Part shown: in pieces, positions 48,201 to 54,856 of the stretch
Position numbering within the stretch: the stretch's first letter is position 1
Layout: every line of letters begins with the position of its first letter
Assembly: GCF_019218265.1 (NCBI RefSeq)
Contig: NZ_JAHUZE010000002.1
Span: forward strand, 248,001-312,000
Direction of reading: 5' to 3'
Length of the DNA stretch: 64,000 nt
Origin: Maritimibacter dapengensis
GTDB taxonomy: Bacteria > Pseudomonadota > Alphaproteobacteria > Rhodobacterales > Rhodobacteraceae
Made by a program: the position numbers and the translations under genes
The notes under the pieces: model-generated
Told to the model about the DNA's origin: nothing
The model's database searches: none
What the model saw: only the letters and a program-made list of their open reading frames with translations

Positions 48201-49632
48201 TAGCTAGCTTTCTCTCCTGGATTGACTGTGGATCGTCGGCAAGCGGAAAGTGAGCTGGTTCCAATGGGAGATGCTCGGAGATTGTTCCTCTTAGATCTTC
48301 AGGCACTACGCTTAGTAGTCTGGCAATTCCGCCTAGATAATTCAGTATCGGCGTACTTTCGAAGTCCTCGTCCTTTAGCGAGTAGGCGCAATTCTTGGCT
48401 TCTGTCCATTGTCCGCATTCGATAAGACAACTCATCAGGATGGCTTTACCGTCAGTATCCAATTGATCAGCTTCGAATCCGGCTTGGCCAAACCATTCGA
48501 GCGTTCGTTCTGCGTTGCTTTCATTCAAAACTGCCTGCATTGCGGCCGTGCGGCGAGCTGGAGTTTCCAGTGGACCGAGTTCGTCGAGAACACCAGCCCA
48601 GTCACTTTTTTCTCTGAGAACAGCTTTGGCTATTTCTGCATCTTCTGATGTCCCGAGTTGCTCAACTACAGCTAGCGCCTCTTGTGCAGAAGTTTTATCC
48701 CCCAACCGCGCAAGCCATCGTGCGCATTTCCCCAAAGCATTAATACGAACTTGATTTGATGCCTGTCTATACTCTCCGCGGAGTAACTTCTTAACAATCA
48801 ATTGCGAAGATCTCTTTGTTTCTACTCCTGAGAAGAATCGAGCCTTCCTTAACTCGTCCACCTCGGCAGAAACAGTATCGTCCAGTAACTCTAGTGCTTT
48901 GCCACTGAGCGCTTGTCCTAAGGAGTGTTCAGCGACTTTACGGTCGAATAAATCATCGAATGCATCTTCGCTGATGACCAAGCGGACCCTGAAGAATCGC
49001 TCCCTTACTTGAGGTAAATCGTGAAGAAGTTCGTCAATGTCCGCCGGTCGCAACAGTTCGTAATCGAACTGGTTAAGTCGCGCCGTGACCTTGTCCAAGA
49101 CGTCTGATGCCTTGAAGTCCTTGAAAGACTTGTACTCGCCTATGACCTCTTCGAGGTAACCTTCAAGCTTGTCATTGTTCTTCTTAAGCCACTTCTTAGG
49201 GCTTGAAAACAGTTCCACGGTAGTTGAGGCGGGGTCCGAAGATACGGCTAGCGTATACTTGAAGCAACGGCTTCCATTCAGCAGGTCAGGATCGAGTTCA
49301 GAGAATAGGATAAACTTCATTACTTCTCTGAGTGCGGCTGGCGCGCTCATGGGGGAACGGAGGCGTTTGCACTGAACCAGTCCTGCTGCGTCTTCGCCTC
49401 TTGTTAGCCAAACATCTCTACCCCGATCTGCCCCCGCAATCATGAGTATGGTGCTGTCGTAGTAATCTGGTTTTGGACTCTGAGCGCGGAATACACTCCA
49501 CAGAAGAAGCTCAAACTCACTGTCTGACAGTTCGTTTAGCGGCGAACGATATGTACCAGCGTCGATGTCTTCGATCTCAGACACCCCACTGATCTCCTCC
49601 AGCACTTGATCTTCTTCAATGAACTTAACCAT
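45232..49632 (-). CDS. REase-TPR-PIN architecture protein, candidate defence effector (1466 aa)
   Basis: 1466 aa; ATG at 49632 with an in-frame TAG 15 bp upstream and a weak ribosome site. An N-terminal Mrr-like PD-(D/E)xK domain (about 35-130) shows F40-E41, GRDV with D73, and Q87-C-K89. Residues about 280-930 are helical repeats of TPR character. The C-terminal region resembles the PIN domain of TPR-GreAB-C-PIN conflict proteins: IESTALISLAF (E960), IPHSTLEWLFNERRKLGFHQ, LLLDDLSVTYL (D1138/D1139) and VVSDDRYL (D1236/D1237). I see no GreA/GreB C-terminal domain. Predicted role: nucleic-acid cleavage triggered by infection. Domain calls are by eye. Confidence 0.7.
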   Translation of the reverse strand: MVKFIEEDQVLEEISGVSEIEDIDAGTYRSPLNELSDSEFELLLWSVFRAQSPKPDYYDSTILMIAGADRGRDVWLTRGEDAAGLVQCKRLRSPMSAPAALREVMKFILFSELDPDLLNGSRCFKYTLAVSSDPASTTVELFSSPKKWLKKNNDKLEGYLEEVIGEYKSFKDFKASDVLDKVTARLNQFDYELLRPADIDELLHDLPQVRERFFRVRLVISEDAFDDLFDRKVAEHSLGQALSGKALELLDDTVSAEVDELRKARFFSGVETKRSSQLIVKKLLRGEYRQASNQVRINALGKCARWLARLGDKTSAQEALAVVEQLGTSEDAEIAKAVLREKSDWAGVLDELGPLETPARRTAAMQAVLNESNAERTLEWFGQAGFEADQLDTDGKAILMSCLIECGQWTEAKNCAYSLKDEDFESTPILNYLGGIARLLSVVPEDLRGTISEHLPLEPAHFPLADDPQSIQERKLASRLFRKAEASASEYKSGSSHVYGSFALWLELRDLENRPEAEKRLASALSDNNAAIHYIPLGISFDLNIDDSKLEEVLVREEARYPKGKPEISIARFVVAISKEDAQVALNYFERNKESIQRFITSDSTLDFEVRTNAHVGNFAVARELLEQHSGTLNSAIRQKLEQLVDRGEAGIGIPDLEEAYHEEPSTSNLANLVQALARQGISARYCELARTLVSRTKSRAEAERVVQFMMDSGNYGETQGVLNEVPSLARSSPVLKAALAWLDFRNGAFGAALEAVSELREIRSEQSDRNLHQHVLVASGLWEELLAYLEGEWIHRNERSAMELLAIAELSAAAGSPRLEGFLKAAACSGEEDPNVLLGCYATAMETGLEGISDAFDWFEKAAALSGEDGPIQKKSLSEIVKEQPAWNDHVSSVWERFRKAEMPLSLIASELRRSSLEMQVSAIVANAKQIDPRKRAVVSAYSGVRQSPQDAPSKIGIESTALISLAFLDLLEDVLDLFDEVHIPHSTLEWLFNERRKLGFHQPSRTKAARELLTAVASGKVSEFRPAVSPDADLSTNVDLELAEMLTSASAKDGEGQTIVVRSAPVHRAGSLMDENVDLGEFKDTLCSCQTLVDKLVDLGVLVEHDEQTARVFLERTEQRWPDEPKIEDGARLLLDDLSVTYLQTTNLLRFLSDAGFSVFVPKSSLSEARALVELDERADDFSRIIEGVRAPLSQGIATGKVKVDKVFGDDELKKHPNVSALQLAEKVDAVVSDDRYLNQFERIDGSDGHTQILTSLDVLYSLKQRGAISQAQLVQCRTSLRRAGYILIPTDSAELIELLSKAIVRDGKVVETADLKAFRENLLVAQMRGWLVLRKENNWFEGLRSALISAVIAQWQPKVPDETSRAFSRWLLNLLDIRNWAGSITENDGSGLAQFGWAIVCNSMALRYSEIAGSDAAERFGNWLEEEVFEPLRREDPTIHEWLKNSLRNMIGSYVDDGGFSDG

Positions 49633-49698
49633 GACAATCGGAGACTAAACGGATGGTGGCGTGATGCAAATCGCAGTTGAATTTCAGGGCACCTTAGG

Positions 49699-49721
49699 CC
49701 CAAGACGAAGGACGTCTTGGG
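49699..49721. promoter_or_regulatory. Inverted repeat, possible operator
   Basis: CCCAAGACG and CGTCTTGGG, a perfect 9-bp inverted repeat around AAGGA, centred 78 bp from the nuclease gene start. There is no T-run on either side, so it is unlikely to be a terminator. Confidence 0.5.
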
Positions 49722-49778
49722 ATTCGAGCACAGGTTTGGTCTTGACAACGCGTCTTTGTAGCGGACCTTTTCGACTAG

Positions 49779-49803
49779 CGCAGCGAACTTCCGCTTCCCG
49801 CCC
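49779..49803 (+). repeat. 25-bp noncoding repeat, copy A
   Basis: Starts CGCAGCGAACTTCCGCTTCC; 23 of 25 bases match 51438-51462. Both copies have a CTTTCGGCCCG-like segment within about 40 bp, in opposite orientation. The two copies flank the MBL gene. Confidence 0.6.
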
Positions 49804-49983
49804 TTTCGCACCAAGTCCGCTTTCGGCCCGAAGAGGCCATTCATTGGAAAAGCCGCCAAGGTGCAACTCTGCCAAAGCCGTCAATCGTGACAACGTGCCG
49901 CAAATTTCAAGGCTTGAATGAAAGCTGTGTGGGATGCATCGGGTACAGCATCACATTTGCGGTTACTCTCCAAGGACACAATA

Positions 49984-51324
49984 ATGAAACTCATCATCCG
50001 CCGCCAACAGCGCGCCGTCGGCCAGGGCTTTTTCCATACGGCAGAATTGGAGGCTGAGGATGGTCGTAAGTTCCGGTACGTCTATGATTGCGGAGCGATG
50101 AAAAAATATGAGACGCAGCGCAATGCCCGTATAGACGAGTATCTAACGGCCGTTGGCGCGAATGCCGAACTGGACGTGCTGTTCATTTCCCATATCCACT
50201 TCGACCACATCAGTGGTCTCGAACGTCTGTTGAACAAAACGAACGGATTAAAGGTCGATACGATCGTGATGCCACTCATCAACGTCGTAGACCGTCTTTT
50301 TGCGTATGCCCAAGCTGCCAACGAAGACCCAGCCACGATCAACGATCCGTTCTTCCGTGAACTTGTCGCGAATCCCGCGAATGCGCTGGGACGATTGGGG
50401 CCGCGACAGCTTGTCTTTGTCAGACGTGGATCATCAGATGGCGGCGCTCCGGGCTCAAGGGGGGAAGATGACGATGATCCAGACGGGCCATCGGACATTC
50501 CTCGCTTGTGGGGAGGCGAACGCGCTGGGGGTATTTATTGGAAACTGATCGGTCGTGGTACAGGATACGAGCACGAGCAGCCGTTTATCGAGGCTGATGG
50601 GACTAAGGCGGTGACAAATGTTTTCGAGGTTGACGACACTCTGGCAATTGCGACTGCCGGTGGGGAGGGCTGCTTTGAGTGGGTCTTGTCTCCATTCATT
50701 GATCCGACCATCCAGTCGAAAAAAGACCTTTTCCTAAGTGAGCTAGCCTTGGCTCGCGGAATGCCCGTATCGGATTTGAAGTCTTGGCTTGGGGACACAG
50801 CGAATATCGAAGACCTTCTGCTAAACGGAGTGCCTGACCTTACGGCAGCATATGAAGCTGTCGCGGACGATTTCAATCTGACCTCGCTATGTCTTTACTC
50901 GGGGCCCAAGACTAACGAGGGCTCAACACAAGGATTGTATCTAGCCCGTCTCGGCTCCTATTTTCTTGGACCGTCAATGCGCCGAGAAATCGGTTGGCTC
51001 GCCACGGGCGATGCCGCACTAAGAGCCAAGATTCGTGCCGCGGCTTTTGCAAAGCACTACGGTAGCCATATGGAGAACACCGGTACTCTGACCGTTCCGC
51101 ACCATGGATCGGACCATAATCACAATCCAGAATTAGTAGCGAAAATCGACGCATTCGTTCATATCGCGGCTGCCGACGCTTATTCCAAGTGGAAGCATCC
51201 AGGGAGCAAGGTGATGCAATGCGTGGCATCAATGGGTCGCTTCCTTTCGGTTGTAACTAGCAACTCGGATTCGGAGGTGGAGGAGACCATTTCTGTCAGT
51301 TGCTTGGCTAATAGGAACCCGTGA
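49984..51324 (+). CDS. ComEC-like metallo-beta-lactamase fold protein
   Basis: 446 aa from the ATG at 49984, preceded by AAGGA. The metal-binding motif HxHxDH is complete: H70, H72, D74, H75 in SHIHFDHISGLE, with YVYDCGA before it. The C-terminal VPHHGSDHNHN is the histidine motif of ComEC-type MBL domains. An acidic low-complexity insert (SRGEDDDDPDGPSD) sits near residue 160. It is soluble, without signal peptide. ComEC-like MBL proteins occur in several conflict systems, probably as nucleases or phosphodiesterases. It is divergent from the nuclease operon. Confidence 0.82.
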   Translation: MKLIIRRQQRAVGQGFFHTAELEAEDGRKFRYVYDCGAMKKYETQRNARIDEYLTAVGANAELDVLFISHIHFDHISGLERLLNKTNGLKVDTIVMPLINVVDRLFAYAQAANEDPATINDPFFRELVANPANALGRLGPRQLVFVRRGSSDGGAPGSRGEDDDDPDGPSDIPRLWGGERAGGIYWKLIGRGTGYEHEQPFIEADGTKAVTNVFEVDDTLAIATAGGEGCFEWVLSPFIDPTIQSKKDLFLSELALARGMPVSDLKSWLGDTANIEDLLLNGVPDLTAAYEAVADDFNLTSLCLYSGPKTNEGSTQGLYLARLGSYFLGPSMRREIGWLATGDAALRAKIRAAAFAKHYGSHMENTGTLTVPHHGSDHNHNPELVAKIDAFVHIAAADAYSKWKHPGSKVMQCVASMGRFLSVVTSNSDSEVEETISVSCLANRNP

Positions 51325-51437
51325 GCAAATAGATTTTTCTATTGTGGGTTCCGCACTCGGCACAGGGCACGGATTTAGCAGGAACGCCTTTGTACGAAAA
51401 TGCCCGCTTTCTGCGCATCCTATTCATTCATGCGATA

Positions 51438-51462
51438 CGCAGCGAATTTTCGCTTCCCGCCC
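51438..51462 (+). repeat. 25-bp noncoding repeat, copy B
   Basis: Starts CGCAGCGAATTTTCGCTTCC; two mismatches to 49779-49803. It lies 114 bp after the MBL gene. Confidence 0.6.
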
Positions 51463-51665
51463 AAATTGGCTCTACTGCGGGCCGAAAGTCTCGGGGTGAT
51501 TGCTCTACCTTGCCTATTGGCGAGAATGCGTCGCTTGCGATCTCTCAAAGCGTCTTTGTGTGGCAAGAGCTCGTTCAGCATACGTTCTTGAGCGACGGTT
51601 GTAGGCGCAAGTATGAAAAGTCGTCTCGAAAGAGCTGGAGCTCGGCGTCAAGGCAAGAAGCAAAA

Positions 51666-51700
51666 TGTGTGGTTGACATGTGTGGTTCATGTGTGTGGTT
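51666..51700. repeat. Right arm repeats TGTGTGGTT x3, 13-bp period
   Basis: TGTGTGGTT at 51666, 51679 and 51692, exactly 13 bp apart, 60-95 bp from attR. The heptamer TGTGTGG recurs with the same period near attL. Probable integrase arm-type sites. Confidence 0.6.
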
Positions 51701-51760
51701 GATGTTTGCGGGTTCACAAAAAAACATTTAAAATCAGAACATTAACGCCATTTTGCCATT

Positions 51761-51778
51761 GTGGCGGAGGAGGTGGGA
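51761..51778. repeat. attR (18-bp core within tRNA-Ser)
   Basis: Identical to attL at 39762-39779. It covers the CCA end, discriminator, 3' acceptor strand and the first bases of the T stem of tRNA-Ser. Confidence 0.88.
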
Positions 51779-51851
51779 TTCGAACCCACGGTACGCTTTC
51801 ACGCACGCCGGTTTTCAAGACCGGTGCATTCGACCACTCTGCCACTCCTCC
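51762..51851 (-). tRNA. tRNA-Ser (anticodon TGA)
   Basis: 90 nt including encoded CCA. Acceptor stem GGAGGAG / CTCCTCC with discriminator G; anticodon loop CTTGAAA flanked by CCGGT/ACCGG; a long variable arm (GTGCGTGAAAGCGTAC region) as in class II tRNAs; T loop GGTTCGAATCC. It reads UCA and probably UCG codons. The 3' end faces the island and is its integration site; the gene is intact. Confidence 0.95.
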
Positions 51852-52030
51852 GGGTCGGGAGCCGGATAGCTCTGATTGTGTGATTCGGAAAGCGCAACTG
51901 ACCGCTTAGATGGCGCGTGAGGCTTTTCATGAGCGTTTCGAACGGTTACAGTGCTTCAAAACAGGTGCAAAAAACGCACCACCATGCGGGCAGCGGCGCC
52001 GAACGGGGTCGCAATCAGGGGCAAGAGCAG

Positions 52031-52942
52031 ATGAACATCCTGACATCACGCGGGCTGATAGTGGGTTTTATCGCGACCTTGGCGTTGGCCGGGTGCGAAG
52101 ACGGCCAGATGCCGGAATTCCTTCAGTCGAAGACGGAGGTGACGCGGGCCTCTACCTCGAACGCCTCGACATCCAAGACGATCGAGCGGGACGTGGAAGC
52201 GCCGGAGGTGTTCCAGGTCGCAGACAAGGGGCTGTGGGACGGGCGACCATCGCTCGGTGGTGTCTGGGTCGCACACCCGGATGCAACGGACCCGGAGCGC
52301 GTGATCATCCGCAACACGACCAACGCGAAATTCGTCGTCGGCGTGCTTTACCGCCCCGAGCGACAGCAGCCCGGCCCGGCCTTCCAGGTTTCGTCGGATG
52401 CCGCGCAGTCTCTTGAAATGCTGGCCGGCCAACCCGCAGATCTGAACGTGACGGCCCTGCGCAGCGAAGAGGTCAAGGTGGGGGGCGACGACGCACCCGC
52501 CGAGGCCGACGACGCGGACATCGCCGCCGAGCAGATCGCCAGTGCGCCCGCCGTTGAAGCGACCGCGCTCGATCCGATCGCCACGGCGTCCGCCGCGATA
52601 GACAAGGCGGAGGCACCCTCCGCAAAGGCCGGTTCGACGACCTCCATTTCGGACATCGCCGCAACGATGGGTGACGCGCCGCAAGTGACCAAGGCAAGCG
52701 CTTCTTCGCTCGCCAAGCCTTTCATTCAGATCGGCATCTTTTCGGTCCAGCAGAACGCGGATAACACCTCCGAGAGCATGAGGCAGGCCGGGATGGTTCC
52801 CACGATCAAACCGGGTAAGATGAACGGCAAGGATTTCTGGCGCGTGATCGTCGGTCCGTCCGGGTCGAGCAGCGAGCGGGCCCAGCTTCTGAAGAAGATC
52901 AAGGACCTCGGCTTCACCGACGCCTATTTCGTGACGAACTGA
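52031..52942 (+). CDS. SPOR-domain lipoprotein
   Basis: 303 aa from the ATG at 52031, chosen because it gives a lipoprotein signal (GLIVGFIATLALAGC, lipobox LAGC). The mature part has a conserved block (EVFQVADKGLWDGRPSLGGV), a low-complexity Ala/Glu linker (about 155-215), and a C-terminal SPOR domain (about 225-303, FIQIGIFSVQQNADNTSESM to TDAYFVTN) that binds denuded peptidoglycan. It is first in the SPOR-dacC-tmk operon, divergent from tRNA-Ser. A role in septal or envelope maintenance is likely. Confidence 0.87.
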   Translation: MNILTSRGLIVGFIATLALAGCEDGQMPEFLQSKTEVTRASTSNASTSKTIERDVEAPEVFQVADKGLWDGRPSLGGVWVAHPDATDPERVIIRNTTNAKFVVGVLYRPERQQPGPAFQVSSDAAQSLEMLAGQPADLNVTALRSEEVKVGGDDAPAEADDADIAAEQIASAPAVEATALDPIATASAAIDKAEAPSAKAGSTTSISDIAATMGDAPQVTKASASSLAKPFIQIGIFSVQQNADNTSESMRQAGMVPTIKPGKMNGKDFWRVIVGPSGSSSERAQLLKKIKDLGFTDAYFVTN

Positions 52943-52972
52943 TCGCGACCACGATCGAATGAGGAGTTGAGG

Positions 52973-54196
52973 ATGCGACGCTGCCACGTCTTTTCCCGTA
53001 TTATTCTTGCGCTGAGCGCCGCATTGATCGCGCTTCCTGCGGTCGCGTTCGAGACGCAGGCGCGCTCGGCGTATATCAAGGATCTGACGACGGATACCGT
53101 GTTGTTGGAAAAGAACGCGGAGGTGCCGCTCCCGCCCGCGTCGATGTCCAAGTTGATGACCCTGAACATGCTTTTCGAAGCGCTGGAAGCGGGGCGCGTG
53201 CAGCTCGACACCCGGTTCAACGTGAGCCAGAGAGCGATGGACATGGGTGGATCGACCATGTTCCTGACCACGGCGGACCAGCCCACAGTGGAAGAACTCA
53301 TCAAGGGCATCATCGTGCTGTCGGGCAACGATGCCTGCGTGGTGGTCGCCGAAGGTTTGGGCGGCCCCAACGGGAACAGTGAAGAGGCCTTTGCACTGGC
53401 CATGACGGATCGCGCGCGCGCCCTGGGCATGGAAAATTCTACGTTTGCCAACTCGTCCGGCTGGCCCCATCCCGATCAGCGGATGAGCATGGAGGATCTC
53501 GGAATCCTCGCGGAGCGGCTGATCGAGCATTTCCCGCAATATTACCATTATTTCGGTATGACCGAGTTTCCGTTCGACGGGCGTGCTCCGGACAACCGTT
53601 TCAACCGGAATCCGCTCTTGTCCCTGGGTCTTGGCGCGGATGGGCTCAAGACCGGCCACACCACCGAGGCCGGTTACGGGCTCGTCGGTTCGGCCCAGCA
53701 GGGCGGACGCCGCGTCGTATTCGTGATTTCCGGCTTGAACAGCGAAGCGGACCGCAAATCCGAAGCGTCTTCGATCGTCAACTGGTCGTTCCGCCAATTC
53801 GCATTGCGCACACCCCTGAAGGCAGGCGTCGTGGTCACGGAAATCCCGGTCTTTCTGGGCAGCGCCGAAACTGTTGCGTTGACCCCGGCAAAAGACGTCG
53901 AATTGCTCATGCCTGTGGCATCGCATGACGGCGTTCGTGGCGTCGTGAACTGGACCGGACCCGTCGCGGCGCCGGTCGCTGCGGGGCAGGAGCTGGCGAC
54001 CTTCACGATCATGCGCGAGGGCATGGACGATACCCATGTGCCGCTGGTGGCGGCTCGCGCCGTTGGCGAAGCGGGGTTTCTGCCGAAGTTTTCGGTCGCA
54101 GCGGGAAAAGTCTTCACCATGGCGCGTGACCTGGCCGGGATCGGTGAAGGAACAGCGGATGCTGACCCCGAGGCCGCACCGCAGGCGGTCAACTGA
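52973..54196 (+). CDS. dacC: D-alanyl-D-alanine carboxypeptidase (DacC/PBP5-6 type)
   Basis: 407 aa from the ATG at 52973 (AGGAG upstream). Signal peptide about 1-25 (ends ALPAVA). Catalytic motifs of the S11 family: S57-M-S-K60 (PPASMSKLM), SGN at 117-119 and KTG at 226-228. A C-terminal PBP5-like beta domain (about 275-375) and an Ala/Glu-rich tail follow; no clear amphipathic anchor is visible. It trims the terminal D-Ala of peptidoglycan in the periplasm. It lies 30 bp after the SPOR gene. Confidence 0.93.
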   Translation: MRRCHVFSRIILALSAALIALPAVAFETQARSAYIKDLTTDTVLLEKNAEVPLPPASMSKLMTLNMLFEALEAGRVQLDTRFNVSQRAMDMGGSTMFLTTADQPTVEELIKGIIVLSGNDACVVVAEGLGGPNGNSEEAFALAMTDRARALGMENSTFANSSGWPHPDQRMSMEDLGILAERLIEHFPQYYHYFGMTEFPFDGRAPDNRFNRNPLLSLGLGADGLKTGHTTEAGYGLVGSAQQGGRRVVFVISGLNSEADRKSEASSIVNWSFRQFALRTPLKAGVVVTEIPVFLGSAETVALTPAKDVELLMPVASHDGVRGVVNWTGPVAAPVAAGQELATFTIMREGMDDTHVPLVAARAVGEAGFLPKFSVAAGKVFTMARDLAGIGEGTADADPEAAPQAVN

Positions 54197-54201
54197 GGCA
54201 G

Positions 54202-54828
54202 ATGAGCAGGCTTTTCATTACGTTCGAGGGGATCGACGGCTCCGGCAAGTCGACACAAGCGCGGATGCTGGCAGACGCCCTGCGTGGCGCGGGTCACCAG
54301 GTGGTCGCCACGCGAGAGCCGGGCGGCTCGCCCGGTGCCGAGGAAATCCGCGCGCTCGTGCTCGAAGGCGACCCCGACCGCTGGTCCGCCGAGACCGAGA
54401 TCCTGCTCTTCACCGCCGCGCGCCGCGATCATCTGGAGCGGTTGATCGACCCGGCACTCGCCGCAGACCAGATCGTCGTCTGCGACAGGTTCGCAGATTC
54501 GACCCGGATGTATCAGGGCCTGCGCGGACCCGGTCTGCGCAAGATCGTCGACGACCTCCACGCGTTGATGATCGGGCGCGAACCTGACCTGACCTTCATC
54601 ATCGACATGGACCCGGCCAAAGGCCACGCGCGCGCCAAGGGTCGCCAGACCGCCGAGGAGCGGTTCGAGGATTTCGGTACCGAACTGCAGGAACAGATGC
54701 GCGCCGGTTTTCTCGACCTCGCCAAGGCCCATCCCGACCGCTGCATCGTGATCGACGGCGACCGCACGGCCGACGCGGTGGCGGCGGATGTCTTCGACCA
54801 CGCAACAGCGCGGATTGCGGCAAGTTGA
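54202..54828 (+). CDS. tmk: Thymidylate kinase
   Basis: 208 aa. P-loop FEGIDGSGKSTQ at 7-18, DR[FY] motif VCDRFADST, TREPGGSPGAE for substrate, and a lid region GRQTAEERFED. It phosphorylates dTMP to dTDP. It starts 5 bp after the dacC stop. In most relatives holB follows immediately; here the gene is followed by a hairpin (GCGCGGGC/GCCCGCGC, 54857-54875) and the 3' element facing paaX. Confidence 0.94.
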   Translation: MSRLFITFEGIDGSGKSTQARMLADALRGAGHQVVATREPGGSPGAEEIRALVLEGDPDRWSAETEILLFTAARRDHLERLIDPALAADQIVVCDRFADSTRMYQGLRGPGLRKIVDDLHALMIGREPDLTFIIDMDPAKGHARAKGRQTAEERFEDFGTELQEQMRAGFLDLAKAHPDRCIVIDGDRTADAVAADVFDHATARIAAS

Positions 54829-54856
54829 ACCCAGGAAATTCGACGTGGCAGGCGGT

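Larger units (their letters stand above)
49633..49983. other. Divergent intergenic region between the nuclease operon and the MBL gene
   Basis: 351 bp without a convincing gene. It holds a perfect 9-bp inverted repeat (49699-49721), the 25-bp noncoding repeat shared with 51438-51462, and presumably two divergent promoters. A short frame from 49918 is merely the upstream extension of the MBL frame. Confidence 0.6.
51325..51760. other. Right-end noncoding region of the island
   Basis: 436 bp without a gene. It has a weak hairpin just after the MBL stop (AATAGA / TCTATT at 51330-51345), copy B of the 25-bp repeat, and the right integrase arm repeats close to attR. No open frame has a ribosome site. 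Confidence 0.6.
39762..51778. mobile_element. tRNA-Ser genomic island (12.0 kb)
   Basis: The island is bounded by an exact 18-bp direct repeat (39762-39779 and 51761-51778); the right copy is the 3' end of tRNA-Ser. It contains a tyrosine integrase next to attL, two small genes, a serine recombinase, a two-gene nuclease/helical module and an MBL gene. Base composition is visibly more A+T-rich and codon use less GC-biased than in the flanks. The intact tRNA is retained at the right end, as expected for site-specific integration. Confidence 0.9.

Noticed and set aside
45232-49632. GreA/GreB C-terminal domain expected for a canonical TPR-GreAB-C-PIN system
   Set aside because: I looked through the region between the repeats and the PIN-like segment, and through the partner protein, and saw no GreA/B C-terminal pattern. 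I therefore did not label the module with that name.
49918-49983. Upstream extension of the MBL protein from 49918
   Set aside because: The 22 extra residues have no conserved character, and the ATG at 49984 has an AAGGA ribosome site at correct spacing.
51330-51345. AATAGA/TCTATT hairpin after the MBL gene as a terminator
   Set aside because: The stem is six weak base pairs and is followed by GTGGG rather than a T-run.
51664-51702. Short regularly spaced repeats as a CRISPR array
   Set aside because: The repeat is only 9 bp with 4-bp gaps, there are three units, no cas genes are present, and the same heptamer occurs at the opposite island end. Integrase arm sites explain it better.
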